A stretch of DNA of 56,234 nt from contig CAZIVO010000009.1 in the NCBI GenBank assembly GCA_964542765.1, positions 1-56,234 on the forward strand, given 5' to 3'. The notes beneath the pieces were generated by a model that did no database searches, was not told the origin of the DNA, and worked only from the letters and a program-made list of their open reading frames with translations. The position numbers and the translations under genes are program-made. Source of the stretch: CAZIVO01 sp964542765. GTDB lineage: Bacteria > Planctomycetota > UBA1135 > UBA2386. Shown here piece after piece: positions 1 through 7,881 of the stretch. Within the stretch, counting starts at the first letter, position 1; every line of letters starts with the position of its first letter.

Positions 1-10
1 GGAGTAAGAA

Positions 11-86
11 TGGTGGAGAGTAGGGGAATCGAACCCCTGACCTCTACAATGCCATTGTAGCGCTCTACCAACTGAGCTAACTCCCC
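11..86 (-). tRNA. tRNA-Ala, anticodon GGC
   Basis: Read on the minus strand this is a full cloverleaf. It has a 7-bp acceptor stem with one G-U pair (GGGGAGT with ACTCTCC), a D arm with AGTTGGTA, and a 5-bp anticodon stem CTACA/TGTAG. The 7-base loop ATGGCAT places GGC at positions 34-36. The variable loop is 5 nt, and the T arm AGGGG/CCCCT encloses TTCGATT. The body is 73 nt (14-86) with discriminator A, and the CCA end is encoded (11-13). GGC reads alanine codons GCC and GCU. No terminator is evident between it and the left edge. Confidence 0.97.
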
Positions 87-326
87 ACCGGGAGCCTCGC
101 GCGCGAGCGCGAAGAGGCGGCGAGAAGGGTAGCGTGTGTGCGCGTCCGGTCAAGAAAAGGCCACCATCGGGCGGCGGCGTCAGGCTTGTTGCGCGTGGGG
201 ACTTCGATCTAGAAGGCGAGGCGCCTCGCTGTTACCATGGGCTTTCGGGCGTGTCAGGCCGACAGAACTCGTTGTTGCGGTCTTCCTGGGTGGTCCACGG
301 AGGGGAACGGGTTCTCAGGCCTCGCG

Positions 327-980
327 ATGGCGCCGCATGAGGGGGGTTTTGTGGTCAAGAAGAGTTCCATCTTCCAGAGGTTGAAGAACCGCTGGCGTTC
401 TCCTGCCGGTGTAACGGTTGGATCCGAAGACCCTGCCAAGCCGGTCGAGATGGCCCGGACCGTGGAGACGACCGAGAAGATCAATGGCGATGGCGCGCAG
501 CCGTCCCGTCCCGCCACGAGGCGACTCTGGGGCAGGAAGATCTCGGCGCGGGATGATGCCTTGATCAAGCTGGGCGAGAGCTTCAAGGAGTTGCCCGCGC
601 TGGGACGTGCACAACTCGAGTTGCTGCAGAAGCTTTCCACGCAGGTAGAGCAGCAGAATGCTGCCAGCGCCAAGTTGGCGGAGGCCATCGTCGGGCTCCC
701 CGAGAAGATGAAGGCCGGGCGAGCAGAAGAGATGGCCGAGATGAAGTCCGTGGTCAAGGATCTCGGCGACGGGCAGAGCCAGACGCTCGAGCAGATCGAG
801 CAGGTGACCACCATGAATCTCGACTCCATGTGCAAGGCCCACGAGAATCAGACCGAACGCATCAGCGAGATCATCACCAGCAATGGCAGGTGGATGCGCG
901 GGACCATGTTTGTTTTGATCCTGACCTTCGCGGCGCTGATTTCGATCTTCATTGTCTTGATGAATCAACTCCCCGCCTGA
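327..980 (+). CDS. Tail-anchored coiled-coil membrane protein, function unknown
   Basis: I do not recognise this family. The first third of the protein is basic and low in complexity. The middle (roughly residues 70-185) is a long charged helix rich in Glu, Lys and Gln, typical of a coiled coil. The last 25 residues form one strong hydrophobic segment (FVLILTFAALISIFIVL) followed by only about six residues. That arrangement suggests a C-terminally anchored protein with its bulk in the cytoplasm. The start is uncertain: ATG at 327 is used here, but an in-frame GTG at 351 has a G-rich ribosome-binding stretch (340-346) just upstream and may be the real start. An in-frame ATG at 237 gives a Cys/Trp-rich leader that looks like non-coding sequence. 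The phosphatase gene starts about 30 nt downstream on the same strand, so the two may be cotranscribed. Confidence 0.7.
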   Translation: MAPHEGGFVVKKSSIFQRLKNRWRSPAGVTVGSEDPAKPVEMARTVETTEKINGDGAQPSRPATRRLWGRKISARDDALIKLGESFKELPALGRAQLELLQKLSTQVEQQNAASAKLAEAIVGLPEKMKAGRAEEMAEMKSVVKDLGDGQSQTLEQIEQVTTMNLDSMCKAHENQTERISEIITSNGRWMRGTMFVLILTFAALISIFIVLMNQLPA

Positions 981-1011
981 CGGGCGATGGCGAGTGCACA
1001 GGAGCCGATGG

Positions 1012-1611
1012 TTGAATCCTGATGGTCGACTCCTCTATCTGGTAAGGCATGGTGAGACGGTCGGGGAATCCTCGATTCGATATCACGGCCGCAACGACGT
1101 TGCCCTCTCCGACGAGGGTCGTGGGCAAGTCTCGCACCTTGTCCCACGCATCAGCGAACTGGACTTTGCCGCCGTGGTGCATTCGCCACTCCTTCGAGCG
1201 GCCGCGTCAGCGCGCATCCTCGTGGAGGGTCTGTCCCGACCGCCCTCGACGATCGAATCGGACGATGCCTTCACCGAGGTCCACTTCGGTCGGATCGAGG
1301 GGATGACCGATGACGAGATCGTCGAGCGCTGGCCCGACTGGCATCGGCAGTGGAAGGCCGGGCTCACCGATGGCTATCCTGGCGGAGAGACCTTCAGTGG
1401 CTTCGCGGCACGTATCGCGATGGCCTTCGATGATGTCTTGGTCCGCCATCCGGCGGGTGATCTCCTCATCGTCGTGCATCGCGGTGTCATCAAGTGGGGT
1501 CTCATCCATCTTCTCGGCCTCTCCCAGGAGCAAGGCCGGGCGATTGCACCGGAACTGGGGAGCCTGACGATCCTGCGGCAGGGCCGGAACTGGGAATACC
1601 TCGCACCATGA
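1012..1611 (+). CDS. Histidine phosphatase family protein (phosphoglycerate mutase-like)
   Basis: The protein opens with the family's catalytic signature LVRHGET, whose histidine becomes phosphorylated. Further in it has the conserved acidic segment FGRIEGMTDDEIVERWP, the loop YPGGETFSGFAAR and a late LIVVHRGVIKW, which supplies the second catalytic histidine. This matches the cofactor-independent phosphatase branch (CobC and PhoE-like proteins) more than glycolytic phosphoglycerate mutase, but the substrate cannot be told from sequence. The length of 199 aa is normal. TTG at 1012 is preferred because AGGAG (1000-1004) lies 7 nt upstream; the in-frame GTG at 994 adds six residues without a clear ribosome-binding site. 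The gene sits between the tail-anchored protein and gltX. Confidence 0.88.
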   Translation: MNPDGRLLYLVRHGETVGESSIRYHGRNDVALSDEGRGQVSHLVPRISELDFAAVVHSPLLRAAASARILVEGLSRPPSTIESDDAFTEVHFGRIEGMTDDEIVERWPDWHRQWKAGLTDGYPGGETFSGFAARIAMAFDDVLVRHPAGDLLIVVHRGVIKWGLIHLLGLSQEQGRAIAPELGSLTILRQGRNWEYLAP

Positions 1612-1683
1612 AACGGCATGGATCCGGGCCACCGATCCGGCTATCCCTTGCAATCTTGTGCCAGAAATGAAGGCTGACACCTG

Positions 1684-3219
1684 ATGGCCGATGAACCTCG
1701 ACTCCGTTTCGCCCCGTCACCGACGGGGCCCTTGCACCTCGGCGGTGCGCGTACTGCCCTCTACAACTGGGCAGCGGCGCGCTCGCTCGGTGGCAAGTTC
1801 CTCTTGCGGATCGAAGATACCGATCGGGCACGCTCGACCGAGGAGTCCTTGCAGATCATTCTGGACGGCCTGCGCTGGCTTGGCCTCGACTGGGATGAAG
1901 GCCCCGATGTTGGCGGAGAGTTCGGTCCCTATCTGCAGACCGAACGTCTGGATATCTACCTTCGCTACATCGATCTGTGTGTCGAGAAGGGCTGGGCTTA
2001 CGAGTGCTATGCCACACCCGAAGAGGTGGAGGAGGGTCGCAAGGCCCTGGCGGAGCGCGGTGAGAAACCGATGTACGATCGGCGTCATCGTGACTTGAGC
2101 GAGGAGGAGAGGGCGGCTTTCCGTGAGCAGGGTCGCCGGCCATCGCTGCGCTTTCGGATGCCGCTCGATGAGGTTGTGATCTTCCCCGACCTGGTCCGCG
2201 GCGAGGTCGAGATCAATCTCAAGGAACTCGATGACTGGGTGATGGTGCGGCCCGATGGCATGCCGACTTACAACTTCGTCTGCGCGGTCGATGACCTGGA
2301 GATGGCCATCACGCATGTGGTGCGCGGTGAGGAACACTTTCTCAATGGCGTCAAGCAGATGCTCCTCTACCGGGTGTTCGAGAAGGAGCCGCCGGCCTTC
2401 GCTCACATCCCTTTGATCCTGGGAAAGAACGGTAAGAAGCTCAGCAAGCGTGAGGCCAGCGTCAATATCCTCGACTATCGCGACCGCGGTTATCCACCCG
2501 ACGCCGTCTTCAACTACATCACCCTGTTGGGGTGGTCCTTCTCCGGTGATCGCGACATCTTCTCGCGTCAGGAGATGGTCGATCGATTCACCATTTCCGG
2601 TGTCGGCAAGAGCGGCGCGCGCTTCGATGAAGAGAAGCTACTCGCCATCTGCGGCGAGTACATCCGGGCCATGCCGGTCGAGGAACTCGTGGCCGCCGTG
2701 CGGCCCTTCCTGATCGAAGCCGGTGCCATCCCTGCCGAGGCCTTTGAAACCCACGCCGACCTGATCGCCAATATCACCGCCTGCTATCAGGAACGGATCG
2801 AGCTTTACGGCGAACTCGCGGACAAGCTCGCCTGGGTCTTCACCAATGTGGCGCCCGATGCGGCTGCGCAAAAGAATCTGGCCAAGCACAAGGATGCTCG
2901 GGCCTGGCTCTCGGCCTATGCCGATCTCCTCGAAGGATCGGATCTGGTCGCCTCCTATCCGGCCGACCGGGGCGATGTCGATGCGCGCTTGTGCTTGCCG
3001 ACGAAGAAGGAGGGGAGCGCCGAGGATATCGGCGGCCTGTCGCCGCAGGCGCTGGAGCAGCAGGCCCGGGACTTCGCCGAGGAACTCGGGGTGAAGTTCG
3101 GGCATTTTGTACATCCGGTGCGCGCCGCCCTCACCGGCACGAACAAGGGGCCCGGCCTCTTCGACTGTCTGTTCCTGCTCGGCAAGCAAGGCTGCGTTGA
3201 GCGGTTGCGGTCGATCTGA
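1684..3219 (+). CDS. gltX: Glutamate--tRNA ligase
   Basis: This is a class I aminoacyl-tRNA synthetase that attaches glutamate to tRNA-Glu in the cytoplasm. The N-terminus RFAPSPTGPLHLGGARTAL holds the HIGH-type motif (HLGG) of the Rossmann fold. KKLSKRE is the KMSKS-type loop. The segment DDLEMAITHVVRGEEH is typical of GluRS and GlnRS, and the C-terminal helical half is the anticodon-binding part, ending in a normal KFGHFVHPVRAALTG block. The length of 511 aa is close to bacterial GluRS. Whether the enzyme is discriminating, or also charges tRNA-Gln, cannot be settled from this window. The gene starts 72 nt after the histidine phosphatase gene. Confidence 0.97.
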   Translation: MADEPRLRFAPSPTGPLHLGGARTALYNWAAARSLGGKFLLRIEDTDRARSTEESLQIILDGLRWLGLDWDEGPDVGGEFGPYLQTERLDIYLRYIDLCVEKGWAYECYATPEEVEEGRKALAERGEKPMYDRRHRDLSEEERAAFREQGRRPSLRFRMPLDEVVIFPDLVRGEVEINLKELDDWVMVRPDGMPTYNFVCAVDDLEMAITHVVRGEEHFLNGVKQMLLYRVFEKEPPAFAHIPLILGKNGKKLSKREASVNILDYRDRGYPPDAVFNYITLLGWSFSGDRDIFSRQEMVDRFTISGVGKSGARFDEEKLLAICGEYIRAMPVEELVAAVRPFLIEAGAIPAEAFETHADLIANITACYQERIELYGELADKLAWVFTNVAPDAAAQKNLAKHKDARAWLSAYADLLEGSDLVASYPADRGDVDARLCLPTKKEGSAEDIGGLSPQALEQQARDFAEELGVKFGHFVHPVRAALTGTNKGPGLFDCLFLLGKQGCVERLRSI

Positions 3220-3407
3220 GTTCCGCGGACTCGGTGCTCAGTGTTGCTTCGAGGTGCGCGAGGCCGTTTGGACTCTTCCGGGAGGGCCTTCGCAGCCCTC
3301 GACTGGGCAACTCTCCACCAGCGAAACCAAACATCCTGAAGGATGCATCGCTCTGCCTTCCGCTCAACCAGAAGTGTCGGAAGCAGAGCCTTCGACGACG
3401 ACAGGAA

Positions 3408-4472
3408 TCAGATTCCGATCACCTTGGTCACGAGAGCGTAGTTCATGCCCATACTCCCGCTCAGCGCCGTCGCGCTCGTGTTGTTCCAGAGTCGACACCA
3501 GGAGCCACCGCTGCCGGGCTTGGGAATGATCGTCTGCAGGCCGTTCGAGGCGGCGTAAGGGATGGGTGTCCGATTCGGATCGCGCGAGACGGCTTGCGCA
3601 TAGAGGGACTTTCCGGTCAAGCCTGCCCATGAGTACGAGGTCAGCTGGGTGGTGGCAAAGATCCCGCTCGCGTTCGATGCTGGCGCGGCAAAGGAAAGCA
3701 GCGCATCGGTGTAGAGTTTTTGACTGCAGAATCCGGGGATCGGGGCGGCGGGATTGCTGAGTCCGATCAGCACGACATTGCCGGTCGCGCTCGGCGCCGT
3801 GTTGCGACACAGCCACTGCAGGCTCATTTTCCATGACGGATCGACTACCACCGAGGCTTCGAGTGTCATCGGCTTCTTCTGGCCGGCCAGGGTGCAGCCT
3901 TGACCGATCATGAGGTTTTTCGCGGCATTGCCAGATATTGCTACGCGGGTGGCATCGGCGATATCGCGCTGGGCCGCGCCGCTTGGGAAGAGTTTGACTT
4001 CCCAGCAGAAGTCTTGCTTCCCCGAGAACAGCCACGGTGTGTCAAACGGAATCTCGAAGTCGAACGGCCCGGGCAAGCGCGGTGTGCTGACCGTCCATGT
4101 CCATGATGGCATGACGATTTTCTTTCGCTTGACCGCGACAGTCGGTGTGCCAACGTAGTTGCTGGCGAAGGTGGTAGTCGCTTTTGTGAGGTCGGAGTCG
4201 CCAACAGACAGTTCGAGGTCGAGCGTCCTTGCTGCTATCGACGAGAACTGCCCATCGCGTCGCCACGCGAGTCCGAGGATCATGAGTGTTCGGCTGCGCA
4301 GGTCCGCATGGATCTGCTGGTAGTGAGACTGTGCCCGTCCCCACGGGTAGATGTTGTTCGAATCTCCCTCAAGCGTGGCATGGCCGGCGGGAGAGACCAG
4401 GTAAGGCTTCCCTTTTTGGGCGGCCAATGGAATAGCTACGAGGAGAGGGACTGAGAGAAGGAATGCGCGCAT
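3408..4472 (-). CDS. Secreted protein of unknown function, copy A
   Basis: The 354-residue product starts with a clear signal peptide (MRAFLLSVPLLVAIPLAAQ). The ATG at 4472 is chosen because GGAG lies 5 nt upstream; an in-frame codon at 4547 would put 25 extra residues before the signal. The mature part is probably beta-rich and contains paired cysteines and several Trp-rich segments. Near the C-terminus is a block LTG-x5-Q-x3-RD...ASNG that recurs in the unrelated secreted protein at 45255-46505. I recognise no enzymatic motif. Compared with copy B it has one extra residue (NRTPIPY versus NRTPPY) and a few substitutions in the last 35 residues; everything upstream is identical. The gene lies convergent to gltX, and no terminator with a T-run is visible between them. 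Confidence 0.85.
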   Translation of the reverse strand: MRAFLLSVPLLVAIPLAAQKGKPYLVSPAGHATLEGDSNNIYPWGRAQSHYQQIHADLRSRTLMILGLAWRRDGQFSSIAARTLDLELSVGDSDLTKATTTFASNYVGTPTVAVKRKKIVMPSWTWTVSTPRLPGPFDFEIPFDTPWLFSGKQDFCWEVKLFPSGAAQRDIADATRVAISGNAAKNLMIGQGCTLAGQKKPMTLEASVVVDPSWKMSLQWLCRNTAPSATGNVVLIGLSNPAAPIPGFCSQKLYTDALLSFAAPASNASGIFATTQLTSYSWAGLTGKSLYAQAVSRDPNRTPIPYAASNGLQTIIPKPGSGGSWCRLWNNTSATALSGSMGMNYALVTKVIGI

Positions 4473-4525
4473 GTGATCTCCGGGGGGTGAGGTTGTCATG
4501 ATCATACACCCAAGTAGCGGCGCCG

Positions 4526-4708
4526 TCAGAGTTCGTTGACCTTCCAATCGGCATCTTCTTTGATGACCTTCACCCCGGGGAACTTCTTGTCCCCGTAGAC
4601 GATGGCGACCTTCCCCCCGCTTCGCCGCCGATGAACTCGAAGGTTTCGAGTCGATAATCGACGAGCTGGTGCTAGAAGACGCCTTGATACCGCCGCATCA
4701 CCTCATCC
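4526..4708 (-). pseudogene. Decayed fragment of the rhomboid gene 3' end
   Basis: This segment matches the last ~190 bp of the intact rhomboid gene (5869-6058), including its stop codon. It was carried along by the tandem duplication. It is clearly non-functional: it lacks all upstream sequence, a 6-bp piece (GTGAAG-type) is missing, a single-base deletion lies near 4611, and a GAG codon has become TAG (4672-4674 read on the minus strand). The fragment ends abruptly at the junction with copy B. The last 85 bp before its stop codon are still identical to the intact gene. Confidence 0.9.
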
Positions 4709-6058
4709 TTCGATCAGAAAGATCGTAAGCGTAGCCTTCGGCGACGACAGGAGTCAGATTCCGATCACCTTGGTCACGAGAGCGTAGTTCAAGCCCAACC
4801 TCCCGGTCAGCGCCGTCGCGCTCGTGATGTTCCAGAGTCGACACCAGGATCCACCGCTGCCGGGCTTGGGAATGATCGTCTGCAGACCGTTCGAGGCGGC
4901 GTAAGGGGGTGTTCGATTCGGATCGCGCGAGACGGCTTGCGCATAGAGGGACTTTCCGGTCAAGCCTGCCCATGAGTACGAGGTCAGCTGGGTGGTGGCA
5001 AAGATCCCGCTCGCGTTCGATGCTGGCGCGGCAAAGGAAAGCAGCGCATCGGTGTAGAGTTTTTGACTGCAGAATCCGGGGATCGGGGCGGCGGGATTGC
5101 TGAGTCCGATCAGCACGACATTGCCGGTCGCGCTCGGCGCCGTGTTGCGACACAGCCACTGCAGGCTCATTTTCCATGACGGATCGACTACCACCGAGGC
5201 TTCGAGTGTCATCGGCTTCTTCTGGCCGGCCAGGGTGCAGCCTTGACCGATCATGAGGTTTTTCGCGGCATTGCCAGATATTGCTACGCGGGTGGCATCG
5301 GCGATATCGCGCTGGGCCGCGCCGCTTGGGAAGAGTTTGACTTCCCAGCAGAAGTCTTGCTTCCCCGAGAACAGCCACGGTGTGTCAAACGGAATCTCGA
5401 AGTCGAACGGCCCGGGCAAGCGCGGTGTGCTGACCGTCCATGTCCATGATGGCATGACGATTTTCTTTCGCTTGACCGCGACAGTCGGTGTGCCAACGTA
5501 GTTGCTGGCGAAGGTGGTAGTCGCTTTTGTGAGGTCGGAGTCGCCAACAGACAGTTCGAGGTCGAGCGTCCTTGCTGCTATCGACGAGAACTGCCCATCG
5601 CGTCGCCACGCGAGTCCGAGGATCATGAGTGTTCGGCTGCGCAGGTCCGCATGGATCTGCTGGTAGTGAGACTGTGCCCGTCCCCACGGGTAGATGTTGT
5701 TCGAATCTCCCTCAAGCGTGGCATGGCCGGCGGGAGAGACCAGGTAAGGCTTCCCTTTTTGGGCGGCCAATGGAATAGCTACGAGGAGAGGGACTGAGAG
5801 AAGGAATGCGCGCATGTGATCTCCGGGGGGTGAGGTTGTCATGATCATACACCCAAGTAGCGGCGCCGTCAGAGTTCGTTGACCTTCCAATCGGCATCTT
5901 CTTTGATGACCTTCACCCCGGGGAACTTCTTGTCCCCGTAGACGATGGCGACCCTTCCCTCCGCTTCGCCGCCGGTGAACTCGAAGGTGAAGGTTTCGAG
6001 TCGATAATCGCCGAACTGGTGCTCGAAGACGCTCTGATACCGCCGCATCACCTCATCC
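4709..6058. repeat. Tandem duplication, copy B
   Basis: This is the right copy of the tandem repeat. It holds the second secreted-protein gene and the true 3' end of the rhomboid gene, which continues intact beyond the repeat. Because the rhomboid gene is whole here, copy B carries the original right flank and copy A the duplicated one. The start at 4709 is inferred from where the rhomboid remnant of copy A stops. Similarity with copy A resumes within about 20 bp on the 3' side of the secreted gene. Confidence 0.92.
4754..5815 (-). CDS. Secreted protein of unknown function, copy B
   Basis: This is the 353-residue paralogue of the gene at 3408-4472, with the same signal peptide, the same GGAG ribosome-binding site and the same reading frame. 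About 300 residues from the start are identical to copy A. The C-terminal tail differs at several positions (for example TALTGRLGLNY versus TALSGSMGMNY) and lacks one isoleucine. It lies 53 nt downstream of the rhomboid stop on the same strand and could be read from the same transcript. No catalytic motif is visible; export and a shared C-terminal motif are all that can be stated. Confidence 0.85.
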   Translation of the reverse strand: MRAFLLSVPLLVAIPLAAQKGKPYLVSPAGHATLEGDSNNIYPWGRAQSHYQQIHADLRSRTLMILGLAWRRDGQFSSIAARTLDLELSVGDSDLTKATTTFASNYVGTPTVAVKRKKIVMPSWTWTVSTPRLPGPFDFEIPFDTPWLFSGKQDFCWEVKLFPSGAAQRDIADATRVAISGNAAKNLMIGQGCTLAGQKKPMTLEASVVVDPSWKMSLQWLCRNTAPSATGNVVLIGLSNPAAPIPGFCSQKLYTDALLSFAAPASNASGIFATTQLTSYSWAGLTGKSLYAQAVSRDPNRTPPYAASNGLQTIIPKPGSGGSWCRLWNITSATALTGRLGLNYALVTKVIGI

Positions 6059-7023
6059 CATCCTTGCTTGTCGAACCGTGCGCGCATGCGCGCGGAGAAG
6101 ACTCTCTCGAGTTGCTGGCGATCACCGCGCTTGACGGCATCGAACCAGGCGAATACCGGTTGCGCCTGCGGAGGGATTTGCCGGGACCAGCGGCGCTGGA
6201 TGTCTTGCCACATGGGGTCAGGATGGTCGAGGCTGAGGTCACCGGGCCCGAGACCGTTGTGAAGGCAGGCATCGCGGAACTGTTCTCGAACCTCGGGGTC
6301 CGTCGCCTGCCAGTACATCCGCGCCTGATAATCGAAGCGCAGGACGGGGAAGCAGCAGTAGAAGATCAGTGATGCGAACAGGGCTGCCCAGCCGGCTTGT
6401 ACGACCCGAGCGGTGGTGTCGGCAGGAGTTCGTCCACGCTCGAGGAAACAAAAGGTCAGGGCGAAGCCGGCGATCAGACCGCCGATGTGACCGGCGTTGC
6501 TGACCTGTGGTATGAACATGCCGAGTGCGAGATTGATGACCAGCAGGCTGATCAGTCCGCGGCCTGCCTGGTGACTCATGAAGTCGAAGAGATGTCGGCC
6601 CAAGCGCATGTTCAAGGCGAGCGCTGCACCCATCATCGCGAACAGGGCTCCCGATCCACCGACCAGGGGGGTGAAGACAGGGTGCCACAAGGAGCCGCCG
6701 ATGCCGCCGCCGATCGCGCCGGCGATATAGAGCCCGATGAAACGGGCGGTCCCGAGTCGCTGTTCGAGCATCGGTGCGAGGATGACGAGGAAGATGGTGT
6801 TGAGTGCGAGGTGCAGCATCCCGCCGTGCAGGAAGGAGTAGCTCAGCAACCGCCAGACCTCTCCTTCCTGGATGAACAGCGGGATCGCCGCCGCGGCCTT
6901 TTCGATCGAGTTCATCGCGAATGGATCTTCCGTGGCGGGTGTTGCCAAGGCGATGGTCACGTAGGCGATGGCGATCAGGAAGGTGATCGGCGTCTGGCTG
7001 GCGCGTTCGAAGAAGCTCGACAT
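5869..7023 (-). CDS. Rhomboid family intramembrane serine protease
   Basis: The 384-residue protein has the rhomboid core of six or seven transmembrane helices in its first ~230 residues. Diagnostic features are WRLLSYSFLHGG, then HLALNT with the conserved Asn75, the catalytic GGSGA (Ser124) and the partner SNAGHIGG (His179). Rhomboids cleave other membrane proteins within or near the bilayer. After the core there is a soluble C-terminal domain of about 150 residues ending in a Lys-rich beta-stranded part, which resembles no domain I can name with confidence. The ATG at 7023 overlaps the stop of the TPR gene by one base (TGATG), suggesting translational coupling; an ATG 21 nt upstream would add seven residues. 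The last 190 bp were duplicated into the upstream repeat copy. Confidence 0.92.
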   Translation of the reverse strand: MSSFFERASQTPITFLIAIAYVTIALATPATEDPFAMNSIEKAAAAIPLFIQEGEVWRLLSYSFLHGGMLHLALNTIFLVILAPMLEQRLGTARFIGLYIAGAIGGGIGGSLWHPVFTPLVGGSGALFAMMGAALALNMRLGRHLFDFMSHQAGRGLISLLVINLALGMFIPQVSNAGHIGGLIAGFALTFCFLERGRTPADTTARVVQAGWAALFASLIFYCCFPVLRFDYQARMYWQATDPEVREQFRDACLHNGLGPGDLSLDHPDPMWQDIQRRWSRQIPPQAQPVFAWFDAVKRGDRQQLERVFSARMRARFDKQGWDEVMRRYQSVFEHQFGDYRLETFTFEFTGGEAEGRVAIVYGDKKFPGVKVIKEDADWKVNEL

Positions 7024-7811
7024 CAGATCTTGCCACCCTTCCACAAGGCCACGCGCGCTTGGGCGCGCACCAGATCATCTTCTGCGGTCAGCCGGGTTTC
7101 GTTGTCGCCGGGGCGGGCTGCTCGCTGGAAGAGGGCGATGGCGTCCTCGGTGGCGCCCGATCTGGATCGTGCGCGGGCCCGGTGGTAGAGACCCTGGCGG
7201 GTCTCACCGAAGAGTTGTTCGTGGCGCTCGAGCGCCTGCACGGCGGCCTCATTCGCATCACCACGCTCGAGGATCAGTCCGAAGGCGAGCAAGGCCGCGC
7301 CGAAGGCGTGCTGCTCATCTTCTCTCACCACCAGCGCCAGTTGCTCGGCGGCTTCCTCCAGGTGTCCGAGTTTCGACAGGGTGATCCCGAGTTCGTAGCG
7401 GGCGCCGATCAAACCAGGCTCGAGTTCGATGGCGCGCACGAAGTGGGGGAGGCTCTGGGCCGCCTGATTCTGCTCGCGCAGGATGCGCCCCACCAGAAGG
7501 TGGTGCGGGACCGTCTCGAGGTGCTCAAGCTTTTGCTTGGCCTCCAGAAGGGGGCCGGGATCGGTGGTGATGCGCCTTTTGAACCGGTGCAAGCGAAGCT
7601 TCAGCCAGGGGAGAAAGGGTGGAAAGATGATCATGCCCAGGATGGCGATGCCGCCGATGCCGATCAGCAACCAGCGCAGCAGGGTGCCGACCTGTCCGGC
7701 GATCTCGATCGCGGCAACGGGTGAGCCGAGGTGGATCGCGTAGAGAACTGGCGGGACCAGGGCGGTGAGCCAGAGGCAGGCGGCGAAGGCTGTGCGGATC
7801 GTCAGGGACAA
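7023..7811 (-). CDS. Membrane-anchored TPR protein
   Basis: The start is uncertain. The open frame extends far into the galT gene, but coding character begins near TTG 7811, which is used here (262 aa). Two hydrophobic segments follow at once (FAACLWLTALVPPVLYAI and LLIGIGGIAILGMIIF). A basic stretch (LKLRLHRFKRR) then leads into a soluble helical part. That part has tetratricopeptide-like repeats, visible as recurring LPHFVRAIELEPGLIGARYELG and LGHLEEAAEQL blocks. TPR domains mediate protein contacts; no partner is evident except the directly coupled rhomboid protease downstream, which shares one base with this gene's stop codon. Confidence 0.75.
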   Translation of the reverse strand: MSLTIRTAFAACLWLTALVPPVLYAIHLGSPVAAIEIAGQVGTLLRWLLIGIGGIAILGMIIFPPFLPWLKLRLHRFKRRITTDPGPLLEAKQKLEHLETVPHHLLVGRILREQNQAAQSLPHFVRAIELEPGLIGARYELGITLSKLGHLEEAAEQLALVVREDEQHAFGAALLAFGLILERGDANEAAVQALERHEQLFGETRQGLYHRARARSRSGATEDAIALFQRAARPGDNETRLTAEDDLVRAQARVALWKGGKI

Positions 7812-7881
7812 GGTCGCGAATGGAATAACAGCATTGCTTCGGTTCCGCCATCTTTGTCCTGATGGGACCCGAAGAGGGGGA

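Larger units (their letters stand above)
3363..4708. repeat. Tandem duplication, copy A
   Basis: This is the left copy of a direct tandem repeat of about 1.35 kb, offset 1343 bp from copy B in its main part. It holds one secreted-protein gene (3408-4472) and a remnant of the rhomboid 3' end (4526-4708). The interval 3571-4610 shows no difference from 4914-5953 by eye. Both flanks have diverged, with about a dozen substitutions and a 3-bp indel in the left 200 bp, and several indels in the right 100 bp. The left boundary is where similarity fades and is approximate. The right boundary is sharp, at the junction with copy B. Confidence 0.93.

Noticed and set aside
1..86. An integration site at the tRNA-Ala gene
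   Set aside because: No integrase, direct repeat of the tRNA 3' end, or foreign composition follows it.
3363..6058. The possibility that the tandem repeat is an assembly duplication
   Set aside because: The flanks of the two copies differ by many substitutions and indels, which a simple duplication artefact would not produce. Read mapping is still advisable for the identical core.
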